The notes beneath the pieces were generated by a model that saw nothing but the letters and a program-made list of their open reading frames with translations, was not told the DNA's origin and made no database searches. Below are positions 1-7,996 of a stretch of 64,000 nucleotides of DNA, piece by piece. This DNA comes from Nocardioides sp. NBC_00368. Its GTDB lineage: Bacteria > Actinomycetota > Actinomycetes > Propionibacteriales > Nocardioidaceae. The DNA lies in NCBI RefSeq assembly GCF_036090055.1, contig NZ_CP107970.1, positions 2,234,501-2,298,500 on the forward strand, given 5' to 3'. The translations under genes and the position numbers were made by a program. Numbering within the stretch: the stretch's first letter is position 1; each line of letters opens with the position of its first letter.

Positions 1-957
1 CGGATCGGCTTCGGCTGGCGTCACAAGCTCGGCTACCAGATCCGCTCGGAGATCCGCGGCCGCTTCGACATCGGCCCGATGCGGGTGACCGTGGCCGACC
101 CGTTCGGCCTGGTGGAGCTCAACCGCGCCTTCCACTCCACGCTTCCGTTCACGGTCACGCCGCGGGTGATCCCGCTGCCGTCCACGCCGCTGACCGGCAA
201 CGCCACCGCCTCCGGCGACTCCCGGCCGCGGGCCTTCCTCGGCGGCAGCGCGGAGGACGTCACGGTGCGGGAGTACCGCCGCGGCGACGAGCTGCGGCGG
301 GTGCACTGGCGCAGCTCGGCGCGTCTCGGCGAGCTGATGGTGCGCCGTGAGGAGCAGCCCTGGCAGGCCCGGGCCACCGTCTTCCTCGACAACCGGCGCT
401 CGGTCCATCGGGGCCAGGGCGCCGGCTCCTCCTTCGAGCAGGCCGTCGTCGTCGCCGCCTCGGTCGCCGTGCATCTGGTCGAGGCCGGCTACTCCGTGCG
501 CCTGGTGACCTCCGGCGGCGCCACCCCCGGGACCGGCGCGGCCGGCGAGATCAACGCCGGCTGGCACGACCGCGAGGGCCAGGCCGACGCGGCCGCGCTG
601 TTGGAGGCGCTCGCCGTGGTCGAGACCGTCCAGCACCATCACATCGACGCCTCTTGGATCGGCGAGGCCGGGCAGGGCGGCGTCACCGTCGCGGTGCTCG
701 GCTCCCTCGACGAGGAGGACGCTCGCGTCCTTCGCCGGGTGCGGCACCACACCGGAGCCGCCCTCGCCTTCTCGCTCGCCGTGGACGGCTGGAGCGCGGT
801 GCACCTGGCCCCCGAGCAGCGGCGGCCCAGCGGCGTACCTCTGCTCATCCAGCACGGCTGGAAGGCGGTCGAGCTCGGCATCGGCGACTCGGTGGCGACG
901 CGCTGGCGCGAGCTCGGCACCCGGGGCGCGGCCGCGGGAGCGGGGGCCGCGCGATGA
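1..957 (+). CDS. DUF58-domain protein, 5'-truncated
   Basis: Frame 1 is open from the first base, so the gene begins outside the window; 318 codons are visible. An RG-x-F-x-I-GP element followed by DPFGL (about residues 20-37) and the signature REYRRGDELRRVHW are typical of DUF58 proteins, which have a von Willebrand-like fold and are usually co-transcribed with a MoxR ATPase and a TgpA transglutaminase. The stop overlaps the ATG of the transglutaminase gene (ATGA at 954-957), which implies translational coupling. The role is probably cell-envelope related, but no substrate can be read from the sequence. The N-terminal membrane segments expected for the family would lie upstream of the window. 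Confidence 0.9.
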   Translation, partial: RIGFGWRHKLGYQIRSEIRGRFDIGPMRVTVADPFGLVELNRAFHSTLPFTVTPRVIPLPSTPLTGNATASGDSRPRAFLGGSAEDVTVREYRRGDELRRVHWRSSARLGELMVRREEQPWQARATVFLDNRRSVHRGQGAGSSFEQAVVVAASVAVHLVEAGYSVRLVTSGGATPGTGAAGEINAGWHDREGQADAAALLEALAVVETVQHHHIDASWIGEAGQGGVTVAVLGSLDEEDARVLRRVRHHTGAALAFSLAVDGWSAVHLAPEQRRPSGVPLLIQHGWKAVELGIGDSVATRWRELGTRGAAAGAGAAR

Positions 958-3245
958 TGACCTCCTCCGACGTACGCGGCGTCGTCCCCGCGATGGCGGT
1001 GCCGCTGACGTGCTTCGTGACCGTCCTGTTCGCGCTCTCCTCGTGGGGCTCGTTCACCAATACCCGCTTCTCCTACCTCGGCCCGGTCCTGGTCGCCGGC
1101 CTGCTCGTGGTCGGTACCGGCATCTCCGCGCGGCTGCTTCGCGTGCACGGCTCGGTCGTGGTGCTGCTGCAGCTGCTCCTCGGCACGATCGCGACCAGCC
1201 TGCTGGTCGTCCAGCACCCGTTCCCCGTCACCGCGGGCGGGCGGGCTCAGGTCTCGGCCGCGATGACCGAGGCCTACGCCGCCTTCAACCCCTTCGACCT
1301 GCCGATGTCCGCGCCGGAGGTGGCTGCCTACCTCGTCCCGGGCGGCGTCGCGGCCGTGTTCCTGGCCGATGTCCTGGCGGTCTCCCTGCGGCGGCCGCCG
1401 ATGATGGGCCTCGTCGTGCTGGGCGTGTTCACGGTGCCGTTCAGCATCATCGGCGCCGGCGGCTGGGGTGGGGTCTCGTGGGTCGTCTTCGTGCTCACCG
1501 CGACCGCGTTCCTGGTGATGCTGCGCTTCGACCGCGCCCAGCAGCTCGGTCGCTGGGGGCGGCGTCTCGACGAGGATCTCCCGGTCGTGCCGGCCGCCGG
1601 ACCGGCCGTCATCGGTGTCTCGGCGGTCGCCATCGCTCTTCTCACCCCGGCCTGGATGCCGAGCCCGAACGTCACCCTCCCCGGCCTGGGGCCGGGCGAC
1701 GGCAGCGGACAGCTGCGGGTGATCAACCCGACCGTCGGGCTCTACGGCGACCTGCGCAGGCAGTCCGACGAGGTGATGGTCACGGCCACCCCGGTCTATG
1801 ACGAGCCCGTCTCGTCGCCCTCCTACCTGCGGATCCTGACGCTGACGAAGTTCACCGGCACCGAGTGGACCCCGGGCGACCGCGACGTCCCTGCCGACCA
1901 GACGGGCGTCGCCAGTTTCGAACCGCCGATGTCCGACGAGACGCTGCTGGGCGAGCCCATGACCTACCAGATGCGGGCCAGCGACAAGTTCGAGTCGACC
2001 TGGCTCCCGGTCTTCACACACCCGCTCGAGATCACCGCCAAGGGTCCGTGGCGCTATGACGAGGACACCCTCGACTTCATGTCCACCGAGGGCCGGGACC
2101 ACACCGTCGCGGGCGAGAGCTGGCGGATGACCGCAGCTCCCGTCGAGCCGTCCCAGCAGCGCCTGCTGGCGGCGGGCGAGCCGGGGATCGGAGCGCCGCC
2201 GGGGATGACCGACCTGCCGCTGCTCCCCGACGAGATCGAGGAGATCGCCCTGGAGCGGACCGCCGGTCAGGACCGGCCCTTCGCCAAGGCCGTCGCCCTG
2301 CAGAACTGGTTCCGCCACAGCGGGGAGTTCGTCTACAGCCTGGAGCGCGACGTCGGCACCGACAGTGCGGCCCTGCTGGAGTTCCTGACGACCAACAAGG
2401 TCGGCTACTGCCAGCAGTACGCGACGGCCATGGCCGTGCTCGCCCGCGAGATCGGTATCCCGGCCCGGGTCTCGGTCGGCTTCCTGAACGGGGACCAGGA
2501 CGAGGACGGCGTCTGGCAGTTCCGCGGCCGCGACCTCCACGCCTGGCCCGAGCTGTGGTTCGAGGACATCGGCTGGGTTCGCTTCGAGCCCACGCCGGCG
2601 GCCGCCGACACCCGAGAGCCCGGCTACACGACCGGTGCGCTGGGCAATGCCCGCAACGAGCCGGAGGCGCCTGTTCCCAGCGCCGGCACGAGCGTGGCCC
2701 CGGTGCCCAACCGGCCACAGCGCGACGAGCCCGACCTGCCCGAGGTCGCCGACACCGGCACCGAGGAGTCCAACACCGGCGCCGTCTGGGCAGGTCTCGG
2801 CATCGTGGCGCTGGTCGGAATGGTCGCGCTCGCGGCACCGGCGGTCATCCGGCGCCGGCGGCGGACGACGCGGCTCGTGGGCGACGCGGAGGCCGGCTGG
2901 ACCGAGCTCGGCGACACCGCGATCGACCTCGGCCTGCCCTGGACCGGCACCCGCTCACCGCGGGAGGAGGCCACCGGCCTGGCCCCGCACCTGCAGAGCC
3001 GCGAGCCGATGCTCGCGCTGCAGCGCATCGTGGCCGCCGTCGAGCGCAAACGCTATGCGGAGCATCGCGACAGCGCGGCGGTCGGGGACGACGTACGCCT
3101 GGTCTCGGCCGCGCTCAGGGAGCAGGCCGACCGGCGGGCACGGAGGCGGGCACGACTGTGGCCGGCATCGGTCTTCCGGCGACCGGCGGCACCGACCACC
3201 GACGGACCGGCGGCGCGGTCCGAGCGGGAGCTGATCTCGTCCTGA
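954..3245 (+). CDS. TgpA-like membrane transglutaminase
   Basis: The 763-aa protein has several N-terminal membrane helices (within about residues 10-240), a large extracellular domain, and a C-terminal helix near 610-635 followed by an arginine-rich cytoplasmic tail. The transglutaminase-like core contains GYCQQYA with Cys486 and DLHAWPE with His529. The third catalytic position, usually Asp, appears to be Glu545 in RFEPTP. The family carries out protein crosslinking or hydrolysis at the cell surface; the substrate is unknown. The start is the first of two ATG codons and overlaps the DUF58 stop. The gene converges on DUF3040 with only three bases between the stops and no visible terminator hairpin. 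Confidence 0.9.
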   Translation: MMTSSDVRGVVPAMAVPLTCFVTVLFALSSWGSFTNTRFSYLGPVLVAGLLVVGTGISARLLRVHGSVVVLLQLLLGTIATSLLVVQHPFPVTAGGRAQVSAAMTEAYAAFNPFDLPMSAPEVAAYLVPGGVAAVFLADVLAVSLRRPPMMGLVVLGVFTVPFSIIGAGGWGGVSWVVFVLTATAFLVMLRFDRAQQLGRWGRRLDEDLPVVPAAGPAVIGVSAVAIALLTPAWMPSPNVTLPGLGPGDGSGQLRVINPTVGLYGDLRRQSDEVMVTATPVYDEPVSSPSYLRILTLTKFTGTEWTPGDRDVPADQTGVASFEPPMSDETLLGEPMTYQMRASDKFESTWLPVFTHPLEITAKGPWRYDEDTLDFMSTEGRDHTVAGESWRMTAAPVEPSQQRLLAAGEPGIGAPPGMTDLPLLPDEIEEIALERTAGQDRPFAKAVALQNWFRHSGEFVYSLERDVGTDSAALLEFLTTNKVGYCQQYATAMAVLAREIGIPARVSVGFLNGDQDEDGVWQFRGRDLHAWPELWFEDIGWVRFEPTPAAADTREPGYTTGALGNARNEPEAPVPSAGTSVAPVPNRPQRDEPDLPEVADTGTEESNTGAVWAGLGIVALVGMVALAAPAVIRRRRRTTRLVGDAEAGWTELGDTAIDLGLPWTGTRSPREEATGLAPHLQSREPMLALQRIVAAVERKRYAEHRDSAAVGDDVRLVSAALREQADRRARRRARLWPASVFRRPAAPTTDGPAARSERELISS

Positions 3246-3248
3246 TCT

Positions 3249-3620
3249 CTACAGGTCGTTGTCGCCGCGGCGGCGTTGCTTCCAACGCTCGCTGGCGCGG
3301 TCGAGGAACGAGCTGCGCGGAGCGTGGTTCCCGTCGTCCTCCTCGACCGCGGCGGCACCGCGCAGGGCGGTGAGCAGCACGGAGGTCGAGGCCAGCATCA
3401 CCAGGAAGCCGACCACCCCGACGATCCACATCCGTGAGATCACACCGGTCATCAACAACGCGACTCCAGCAGCGAGCACGATGCCCGCGATGACCGCGTG
3501 TCGACGTTGGGCACGGCGCAGGGCCGTGCCTCGGAGGGCGGAGGCGAACTTCGGGTCCTCCGCCGAGAGCGCGCGCTCCATCTGCTCGAGCAGGCGAAGC
3601 TCCTCTTCCGAGAGTGGCAC
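3249..3620 (-). CDS. DUF3040 membrane protein
   Basis: This 123-aa protein begins VPLSEEELRLLEQMERALSA, the hallmark N-terminus of DUF3040, a small actinobacterial family usually found beside mraZ and the division genes. Two hydrophobic helices follow (about residues 45-85), then a basic, charged tail. I chose the GTG at 3620 because GGAGG lies just upstream and the family consensus begins at this proline-leucine-serine. An ATG at 3647, five bases after a TAGACT box, would give a 9-residue longer leaderless product. Function is unknown. Division-cluster context is inferred from other genomes; mraZ is not in the window. Confidence 0.88.
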   Translation of the reverse strand: MPLSEEELRLLEQMERALSAEDPKFASALRGTALRRAQRRHAVIAGIVLAAGVALLMTGVISRMWIVGVVGFLVMLASTSVLLTALRGAAAVEEDDGNHAPRSSFLDRASERWKQRRRGDNDL

Positions 3621-3652
3621 CGTACCTCCCATGTCCTGTTGGGGCATCTCCA

Positions 3653-3658
3653 AGTCTA
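3653..3658 (-). promoter_or_regulatory. -10 box upstream of DUF3040
   Basis: TAGACT reads toward DUF3040, placing transcription start around 3646, about 26 bases before the chosen GTG. No convincing -35 is visible. The rest of the 3621-3765 gap is relatively AT-rich and shows nothing else I can name. Confidence 0.45.
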
Positions 3659-3765
3659 GGCACGCCATCCTGAAGGCGGTAGTGAGCCCGGAAAATTCTT
3701 GCCCCTCGACGTTCTGCCACATGGCACAACCACAGCCGATTGTGTCAAGCGAATGGGCATTTGCG

Positions 3766-4971
3766 TCAACCCCGGCCGTGGTCGAGCAGGCTCGCCCGGC
3801 GCACGAGGCTGGACCCGAAGCGTTCGGCGACCTGATCGACGGCACGGTCGGCCTCGGACCAGCCTCGCTCCCGCTCCCCCAGCACGAGCTGCCGGTCGGT
3901 GCCCTCGCGGGTGATCAAATGCTCCACCCGGACCCCGACCAGGCGTAGCGCGCGGCCGCGGAGGTTCAGCTCGTCGTAGAGCCGGACCGCCGTGGCGTGC
4001 ACCTCCTGGGTGACGTCGGTGGGGTCGGGCAGCGTGCGGGAACGCGAGATGGTCTTGAAGTCGGTGAACCGGACCGTGAGCGCGATCGTGCGGCCGACCG
4101 TGCCGGCCCTCCTCATCCGCCGGGTGACGCGGGCCGAGAGGCGCAGCAGCTCACGCACGATGTCCTCGCGATCGCTCAGGTCGTGACCGAAGGTCTCCTG
4201 GGCGCCGGTCGACCGGTCCGGCAGGTCGGGGCCGAGCCGTCCGGTCAGCTCGCGCCGGTCCGTGCCGGTGGCGAGCCGGTGCAGGTGGCCGCCGAGGCGT
4301 GGACCGAGGATCTGGTGGAGCGTCGGGACGGGAGTGCGGGCGATGTCGCCGACCGTCTCGAAGCCGAGCCGCCGAAGCCGGTTGCGCGTGCTCGGCCCGA
4401 CGCCGTAGAGCTCCCCGACGTCGAGCGGGTGCAGGAATCCGGGGATGTCCTCCGGCCGCACGACCACCACCCCGTCGGGCTTCGCCTTGCGGCTGCCGAC
4501 CTTGGCCACGCTCGGCGTCGGCGCGACGCCGACCGAGCAGGTGATGCTCAGCTCCTCGGCGATCTGGCGCCGGATCCGCTGGGCGATGCTCTCCGGGCTC
4601 CCGAAGAGCCTGGTCGCCCCGCTGACGTCGAGGAACGCCTCGTCGACGCTCACCACCTCCACCAGCGGGGTGGCGCGGCGGAAGATCTCGCGGACCTGCT
4701 TGGAGACCTCGGCGACCTCCCCGAAGTCGAGACGGACCGAGACGAGCTGCGGGCACAGGCGCCTCGCCATCGAGCCGGGCATCGCGGCACGTATGCCGTA
4801 GGCCCGCGCCGGGTAGTTGGCGCAGGTCACCACGCCTCGCGCATGCCCGCCCACCACCACCGGCTGGTCCCAGAGGTCGGGCTGGTGCCGGATCGCCACC
4901 GAGACGAAGAAGGCGTCCATGTCGACATGGAGGATCGGGGTGACCTCCGGAGCGCCAGCGGAGGAGGTCAC
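3766..4971 (-). CDS. dinB: DNA polymerase IV (Y-family translesion polymerase)
   Basis: The 401-aa protein carries out error-prone synthesis past lesions. HVDMDAFF (Asp17) and SVDEAFLD (Asp110-Glu111) supply the metal-binding carboxylates, and YPARAYGIRAAMP is the fingers motif. Palm, fingers, thumb (helix-hairpin-helix near GVGPSTRNRLRRLG) and the little-finger domain are all present. The GTG at 4971 is chosen because GGAGG at 4978-4982 precedes it and any later start would remove Asp17; a TTG at 5013 is the alternative. The start lies inside an 18-bp perfect inverted repeat (4931-4980). The gene is third behind an SOS box, after a HEPN protein and a methyltransferase, although 159 bp separate it from the latter. 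Confidence 0.95.
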   Translation of the reverse strand: MTSSAGAPEVTPILHVDMDAFFVSVAIRHQPDLWDQPVVVGGHARGVVTCANYPARAYGIRAAMPGSMARRLCPQLVSVRLDFGEVAEVSKQVREIFRRATPLVEVVSVDEAFLDVSGATRLFGSPESIAQRIRRQIAEELSITCSVGVAPTPSVAKVGSRKAKPDGVVVVRPEDIPGFLHPLDVGELYGVGPSTRNRLRRLGFETVGDIARTPVPTLHQILGPRLGGHLHRLATGTDRRELTGRLGPDLPDRSTGAQETFGHDLSDREDIVRELLRLSARVTRRMRRAGTVGRTIALTVRFTDFKTISRSRTLPDPTDVTQEVHATAVRLYDELNLRGRALRLVGVRVEHLITREGTDRQLVLGERERGWSEADRAVDQVAERFGSSLVRRASLLDHGRG

Positions 4972-4980
4972 CCCGATCCT
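4931..4980 (-). repeat. 18-bp perfect inverted repeat over the dinB start
   Basis: Arms 4931-4948 and 4963-4980 are perfect reverse complements around a 14-base loop. In the dinB transcript this stem contains the GTG start codon and most of the GGAGG ribosome-binding site. The downstream arm encodes the native EVTPIL residues, so the upstream arm looks like an inverted copy of the gene's own 5' end. The loop, GGAGCGCCAGCGGA on the plus strand, resembles GGAGCGCTAGCGGAGG at 5025-5040. Confidence 0.85.
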
Positions 4981-5070
4981 CCGAGGACGCGGACCAGCGC
5001 TGACTCGGCGCAAATGTCACGCCGGAGCGCTAGCGGAGGTGGGACCTTTGCGCCGCGTCGGCGCCCGTGG

Positions 5071-5154
5071 GCGAAGCGAAGCGAGCCGTCAGCGAAGCGA
5101 AGCGAGCCGAATGCGAAGCGAAGCGAGCCCTCAGCGAAGCGAAGCGAGCAAATG
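5071..5154. repeat. Four 21-bp tandem repeats
   Basis: Four copies start at 5071, 5092, 5113 and 5134, each beginning GCGAAGCGAAGCGAGC and followed by five variable bases. The period is exactly 21 bp (seven codons), so every frame stays open across it. The third and fourth copies hold the methyltransferase stop codon and its last residues. A single related unit occurs at 41198-41214. I regard this as intergenic repeat DNA, not a gene. Confidence 0.9.
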
Positions 5155-5883
5155 CACCTGCGACGCGAACGGCAGGTAGTCCGGCCGCGTGGAGACGGCC
5201 TGCTCGAGATCGACCAGCGCATTGGTCGCACCAGGCTCGACATCGAGCAGCGACCCCGGAACATGATCGACGAAGACACGTACGCCACGGACGTCCGTGA
5301 CCTCGAAGCCCGCCGCGTCCAGCAGCCGGGTGACCTCGTCGAGAGCGAACCGGCGACCGGAGCGGCCCTGCGGCGCGGTGTCGTCGAGCAGCTCGGCGGC
5401 CTGAGCGAAGTGGCCGGCCAGGGCACGCGAGAGGACGGCGGCGGTGCGCTGGGAGACCAGCAGGCTGAGGGTGCCGCCGGGGCGGAGCACCTCGCGGATC
5501 CCCGCCAGTGCGTCCTCCGGGTCGGGGACGACCTCGAGGACGCCGTGGCAGAGCACCAGGTCGGCACCGCCCGGGTCGGCGACGTCGGAGAGGGCGGCCA
5601 GGTCACCCTGGCGTGCGTCGACGGTGACGCCGGCCTCGCGGGCACGGCGGTCGAGGGCTGCCAGCGCGTCCGGGCTGGGGTCGACGACGGTGACCCGGTG
5701 ACCGAGCCCGGCGATGCGTACGGCTGAGGTTCCGGTGCCTCCGCCGATGTCGAGGACGTCGAGCGAGCCGGAGGCCAGGACCGGGTCGAGCGCGTCCCAG
5801 ACGGCGACGGTCCGGGCGCCTGCCCGACGACTGGTTGATGCGGAGCCAGCTGCCATGGGGCCAAGCGTAGGCCCTGATCCCAC
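5131..5883 (-). CDS. Class I SAM-dependent methyltransferase
   Basis: The 250-aa protein has a Rossmann methyltransferase fold: motif I VLDIGGGTGTSAV (about residues 43-55), an acidic VVDPSPDAL loop, and LVLCHGVLEVVPDPEDAL as motif IV. The acceptor is not predictable. The start is a GTG at 5883, ten bases after the HEPN stop; an internal ATG at 5856 is possible. The last residues (LLASLR) are encoded by the 21-bp repeat array, so the C-terminus may have been altered by repeat growth. Its place between an SOS-controlled HEPN gene and dinB suggests a DNA-damage role, but that is inference from position. Confidence 0.85.
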   Translation of the reverse strand: MGSGPTLGPMAAGSASTSRRAGARTVAVWDALDPVLASGSLDVLDIGGGTGTSAVRIAGLGHRVTVVDPSPDALAALDRRAREAGVTVDARQGDLAALSDVADPGGADLVLCHGVLEVVPDPEDALAGIREVLRPGGTLSLLVSQRTAAVLSRALAGHFAQAAELLDDTAPQGRSGRRFALDEVTRLLDAAGFEVTDVRGVRVFVDHVPGSLLDVEPGATNALVDLEQAVSTRPDYLPFASQVHLLASLR

Positions 5884-5893
5884 CTCACCTGAA

Positions 5894-6334
5894 TCAGCCC
5901 ACGAGGCGGTCGTGACGCAGGCGGGTGACCTGGGAGGTGTGGGCCATCAGCCCGAGGGACTCCTCGACCACAGCGAGGAAGCGGTCGGCGTCGCGCACCT
6001 GCTCATCGGCCTCCTCGGCGGTGACCGCTCGGATGGAGCCGGCCTCCGCGGCGGCGCGCTTGGCGGCGCCCGCGGCGAAGTATTCCGCCCACACGGAGAG
6101 CTCGGGCGCGACCTTCTTGAGACGGACCCAGGCGTTCCAGGGACGACGGCGGCCGGCCCGGGTCGCGGCCTCGACCGGATCGGTGCGGGCGGCGATCAGC
6201 GCTGCGGCGGCCTGGAGGGCGGCGACATGCGCCATGGCGTACCTGCTCGGCACGTCGTCGGCCGCGATGGCCTCCGAGAGAGACTCGGTGGCGCGGAAGA
6301 GGTAGCTGTGAGTCGTCGCCGGCAGCAGATGCAT
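5894..6334 (-). CDS. SAV_6107-family HEPN-domain protein
   Basis: This 146-aa, mainly helical protein resembles the SAV_6107 HEPN family. The segment RYAMAHVAAL contains Arg31-x4-His36, the Rx4-6H signature that forms the active site in HEPN ribonucleases. A conserved WAEYFAAGAAKRAAAEAG helix and a C-terminal READ-like segment (VTAEEADEQVRDADRFL) follow. The start is ATG 6334 behind GAGAAGGACG. It is the first gene after a promoter carrying a consensus LexA box, and methyltransferase and dinB genes follow. Nuclease activity is a prediction from the motif; some HEPN proteins have other roles. Confidence 0.85.
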   Translation of the reverse strand: MHLLPATTHSYLFRATESLSEAIAADDVPSRYAMAHVAALQAAAALIAARTDPVEAATRAGRRRPWNAWVRLKKVAPELSVWAEYFAAGAAKRAAAEAGSIRAVTAEEADEQVRDADRFLAVVEESLGLMAHTSQVTRLRHDRLVG

Positions 6335-6426
6335 CGGGTCGTCCTTCTCGCTCAAGGTCGACCCCGCAGTGGACGGCTCCGGCGGGCGTCGGGGGTCGAG
6401 GACGACGCCCGCCAGAGCCTGGTTGT

Positions 6427-6442
6427 TCGAACATTTGTTCGA
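6427..6442 (-). promoter_or_regulatory. LexA-binding SOS box
   Basis: TCGAACATTTGTTCGA matches the actinobacterial SOS consensus TCGAAC-N4-GTTCGA at all twelve conserved bases. It lies 11 bases downstream of the -10 box of the HEPN promoter, where bound LexA would block initiation. Confidence 0.92.
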
Positions 6443-6452
6443 ACACGGGATC

Positions 6453-6481
6453 AAACTACACCCCGCCACCGACAGTCACAA
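6453..6481 (-). promoter_or_regulatory. SOS operon promoter
   Basis: TTGTGA (6476-6481), a 17-base spacer and TAGTTT (6453-6458) read toward the HEPN-methyltransferase-dinB genes. Predicted transcription start is near 6446, immediately before the SOS box, leaving a leader of about 110 bases. Confidence 0.75.
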
Positions 6482-6525
6482 GACGTTTCGGTGACGGGGC
6501 GTGTCGAGGTGGTGCCGGTGGCCGC

Positions 6526-7119
6526 TCAGTCGTCGGCGACGGCGCCGCGGATCCGGTGCGGCGGGTGGATGTAGCGGGTGTTCGCGGGTAGCCACATGAC
6601 CGCCAGCAGCCCGGCGGCGATGACGATCGCGATCCCGGTGAGCACGCTGATGATCACCGGCGGGCCGGTCAGGATGCCGCCGATGCTGGCGACCGCGGAG
6701 ATGAACACCAGGAACGTGATCGTGATCCGGGCCCACTCGAAGCCGTTGCGGAGGAAGACCGCGAGCACCCCCATCATGATGGCCATCACCCCGAACAGCG
6801 TGATCGCGGGGGCGATGAAGGCCGGCGCGCTGACCCGGTTGTCGGTCGGCGGGTTGATCAGGGCGTCGAGGCCCTCGGTCTCCAGGATGCGCTTGGCCGA
6901 GGGGTTGCCCTCCGCCCAGGCGCGCACGAGGTCGTCGGAGCGCAGCACCATCACCACGACCACGACCGCGCTGAAGGCGATCAGGCCGATGATCAGCCGG
7001 ATCGCCCACGTCATCTCGCGCGGTACGGGCTCGGCAGCGAGCGCTGCCACCTCGAAAGCGACCTCCGGGCCCTCGCTCACGACCACACCTTCGTTCTCGT
7101 CGGGTGTCGTCATGGTCAT
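6526..7119 (-). CDS. Four-helix membrane protein of unknown function
   Basis: The 197-aa product has a charged N-terminus (about 35 residues), one helix (IRLIIGLIAFSAVVVVVMVL), an extracytoplasmic loop of about 45 residues, then three more hydrophobic segments ending near residue 180. I recognise no family beyond a generic actinobacterial membrane protein. ATG 7119 is preceded by GGAGACC. It is transcribed in the same direction as the SOS operon, whose promoter lies just past its stop, so it is probably a separate unit. Confidence 0.75.
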   Translation of the reverse strand: MTMTTPDENEGVVVSEGPEVAFEVAALAAEPVPREMTWAIRLIIGLIAFSAVVVVVMVLRSDDLVRAWAEGNPSAKRILETEGLDALINPPTDNRVSAPAFIAPAITLFGVMAIMMGVLAVFLRNGFEWARITITFLVFISAVASIGGILTGPPVIISVLTGIAIVIAAGLLAVMWLPANTRYIHPPHRIRGAVADD

Positions 7120-7210
7120 CCGGTCTCCTTGCGACGTGGGGGTTCAGTCTCCGTTGATCAGCCCATTCTGCCGTACGGGGTGCAACGTAGGTAAATACGG
7201 ATCGCGTGCG

Positions 7211-7326
7211 CTCGGTCTCGGGCCGACGCGACTCGGTCTCGACACGCTTCGCGGCTTCGCAAGCTCAGTCGCTGCGCTCGCTCGACCTCCTCCCGTTGCG
7301 ACCGCGCTCGTTCCTCGCGCGGTCGC
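7211..7326. repeat. REP-like intergenic sequence
   Basis: This divergent intergenic region holds two copies of CTCGGTCTCG (7211-7220, 7232-7241), a stretch of CGCTTCGCGGCTTCGC type, and a perfect 10-bp hairpin (7298-7307 with 7317-7326). Related TCTCGACACGC sequence recurs near 28790. Both flanking genes point away, so it is not a terminator. Confidence 0.6.
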
Positions 7327-7363
7327 AGGCTCGGATGTCGGTGGCGTAGGCCAAGATGTCCTC

Positions 7364-7996
7364 ATGGAATCTCTAGCGCTGACCTTCTCCAGTGGGTGGG
7401 CCAGTGGCATCAACGCCTACCTGGTCGTGCTGGTGCTCGGCGTCGTGCAGCGTACGACGGGGGCCGAGGCGATCCCGGACGTGCTCGGCACGTGGCCGGT
7501 GCTGGCCGCCGCGGGGCTGATGTACGCGATCGAGTTCGTCGCCGACAAGGTGCCCTACGTCGACTCGACCTGGGACTCGATCTCCACGGTGATCCGACCC
7601 ACCATCGGCGCGGTGATCGGCGTCCTGCTCGCCGGTGAGGCCGACTCGCTCAACGAGGCCGTCGGCGGCGTGGTGGGCGGCACGACGGCGCTCATGTCCC
7701 ATCTGGTCAAGGCCAGCGAGCGGCTGGCGGTCAACACCTCCCCCGAGCCGGTCTCCAACTCGGTGGTCAGCGTGGTCGAGGACGGCCTCGTCCTCGGTGT
7801 GGTCTGGTTCGCCACCGAGCACCCGCTGGCCGCGGCGGGCGTCGCCGCGGTGCTGTTGGTGGCCGGGCTGGTGCTGGTCTATCTCATCGTCCGGGCCGTT
7901 CGCGGTGGCTGGCGCAAGCTGACCCGACGCGGACGACGCGGCGCCCCACCGGACGGGCCCTCCGGCGGTGACACCTTGCCCTACCCGGTCCAGTGA
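7364..7996 (+). CDS. DUF4126 membrane protein
   Basis: The 210-aa protein begins ESLALTFSSGWASGINAYLVVLVLG and continues with the EFVADKVPYVDSTWD and GAVIGVLLAG segments typical of DUF4126, a widespread membrane family of unknown function. About five hydrophobic stretches are visible, followed by a basic tail. ATG 7364 is the only start near the family N-terminus. The stop overlaps the GTG of the following oxidoreductase (GTGA at 7993-7996), so the two are probably co-translated. Confidence 0.88.
   Translation: MESLALTFSSGWASGINAYLVVLVLGVVQRTTGAEAIPDVLGTWPVLAAAGLMYAIEFVADKVPYVDSTWDSISTVIRPTIGAVIGVLLAGEADSLNEAVGGVVGGTTALMSHLVKASERLAVNTSPEPVSNSVVSVVEDGLVLGVVWFATEHPLAAAGVAAVLLVAGLVLVYLIVRAVRGGWRKLTRRGRRGAPPDGPSGGDTLPYPVQ

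Noticed and set aside
5067..5300. Plus-strand open frame with EAKRAxS heptads
   Set aside because: The frame is produced by the 21-bp repeat and then runs antisense through the methyltransferase gene; no ribosome-binding site or homology.
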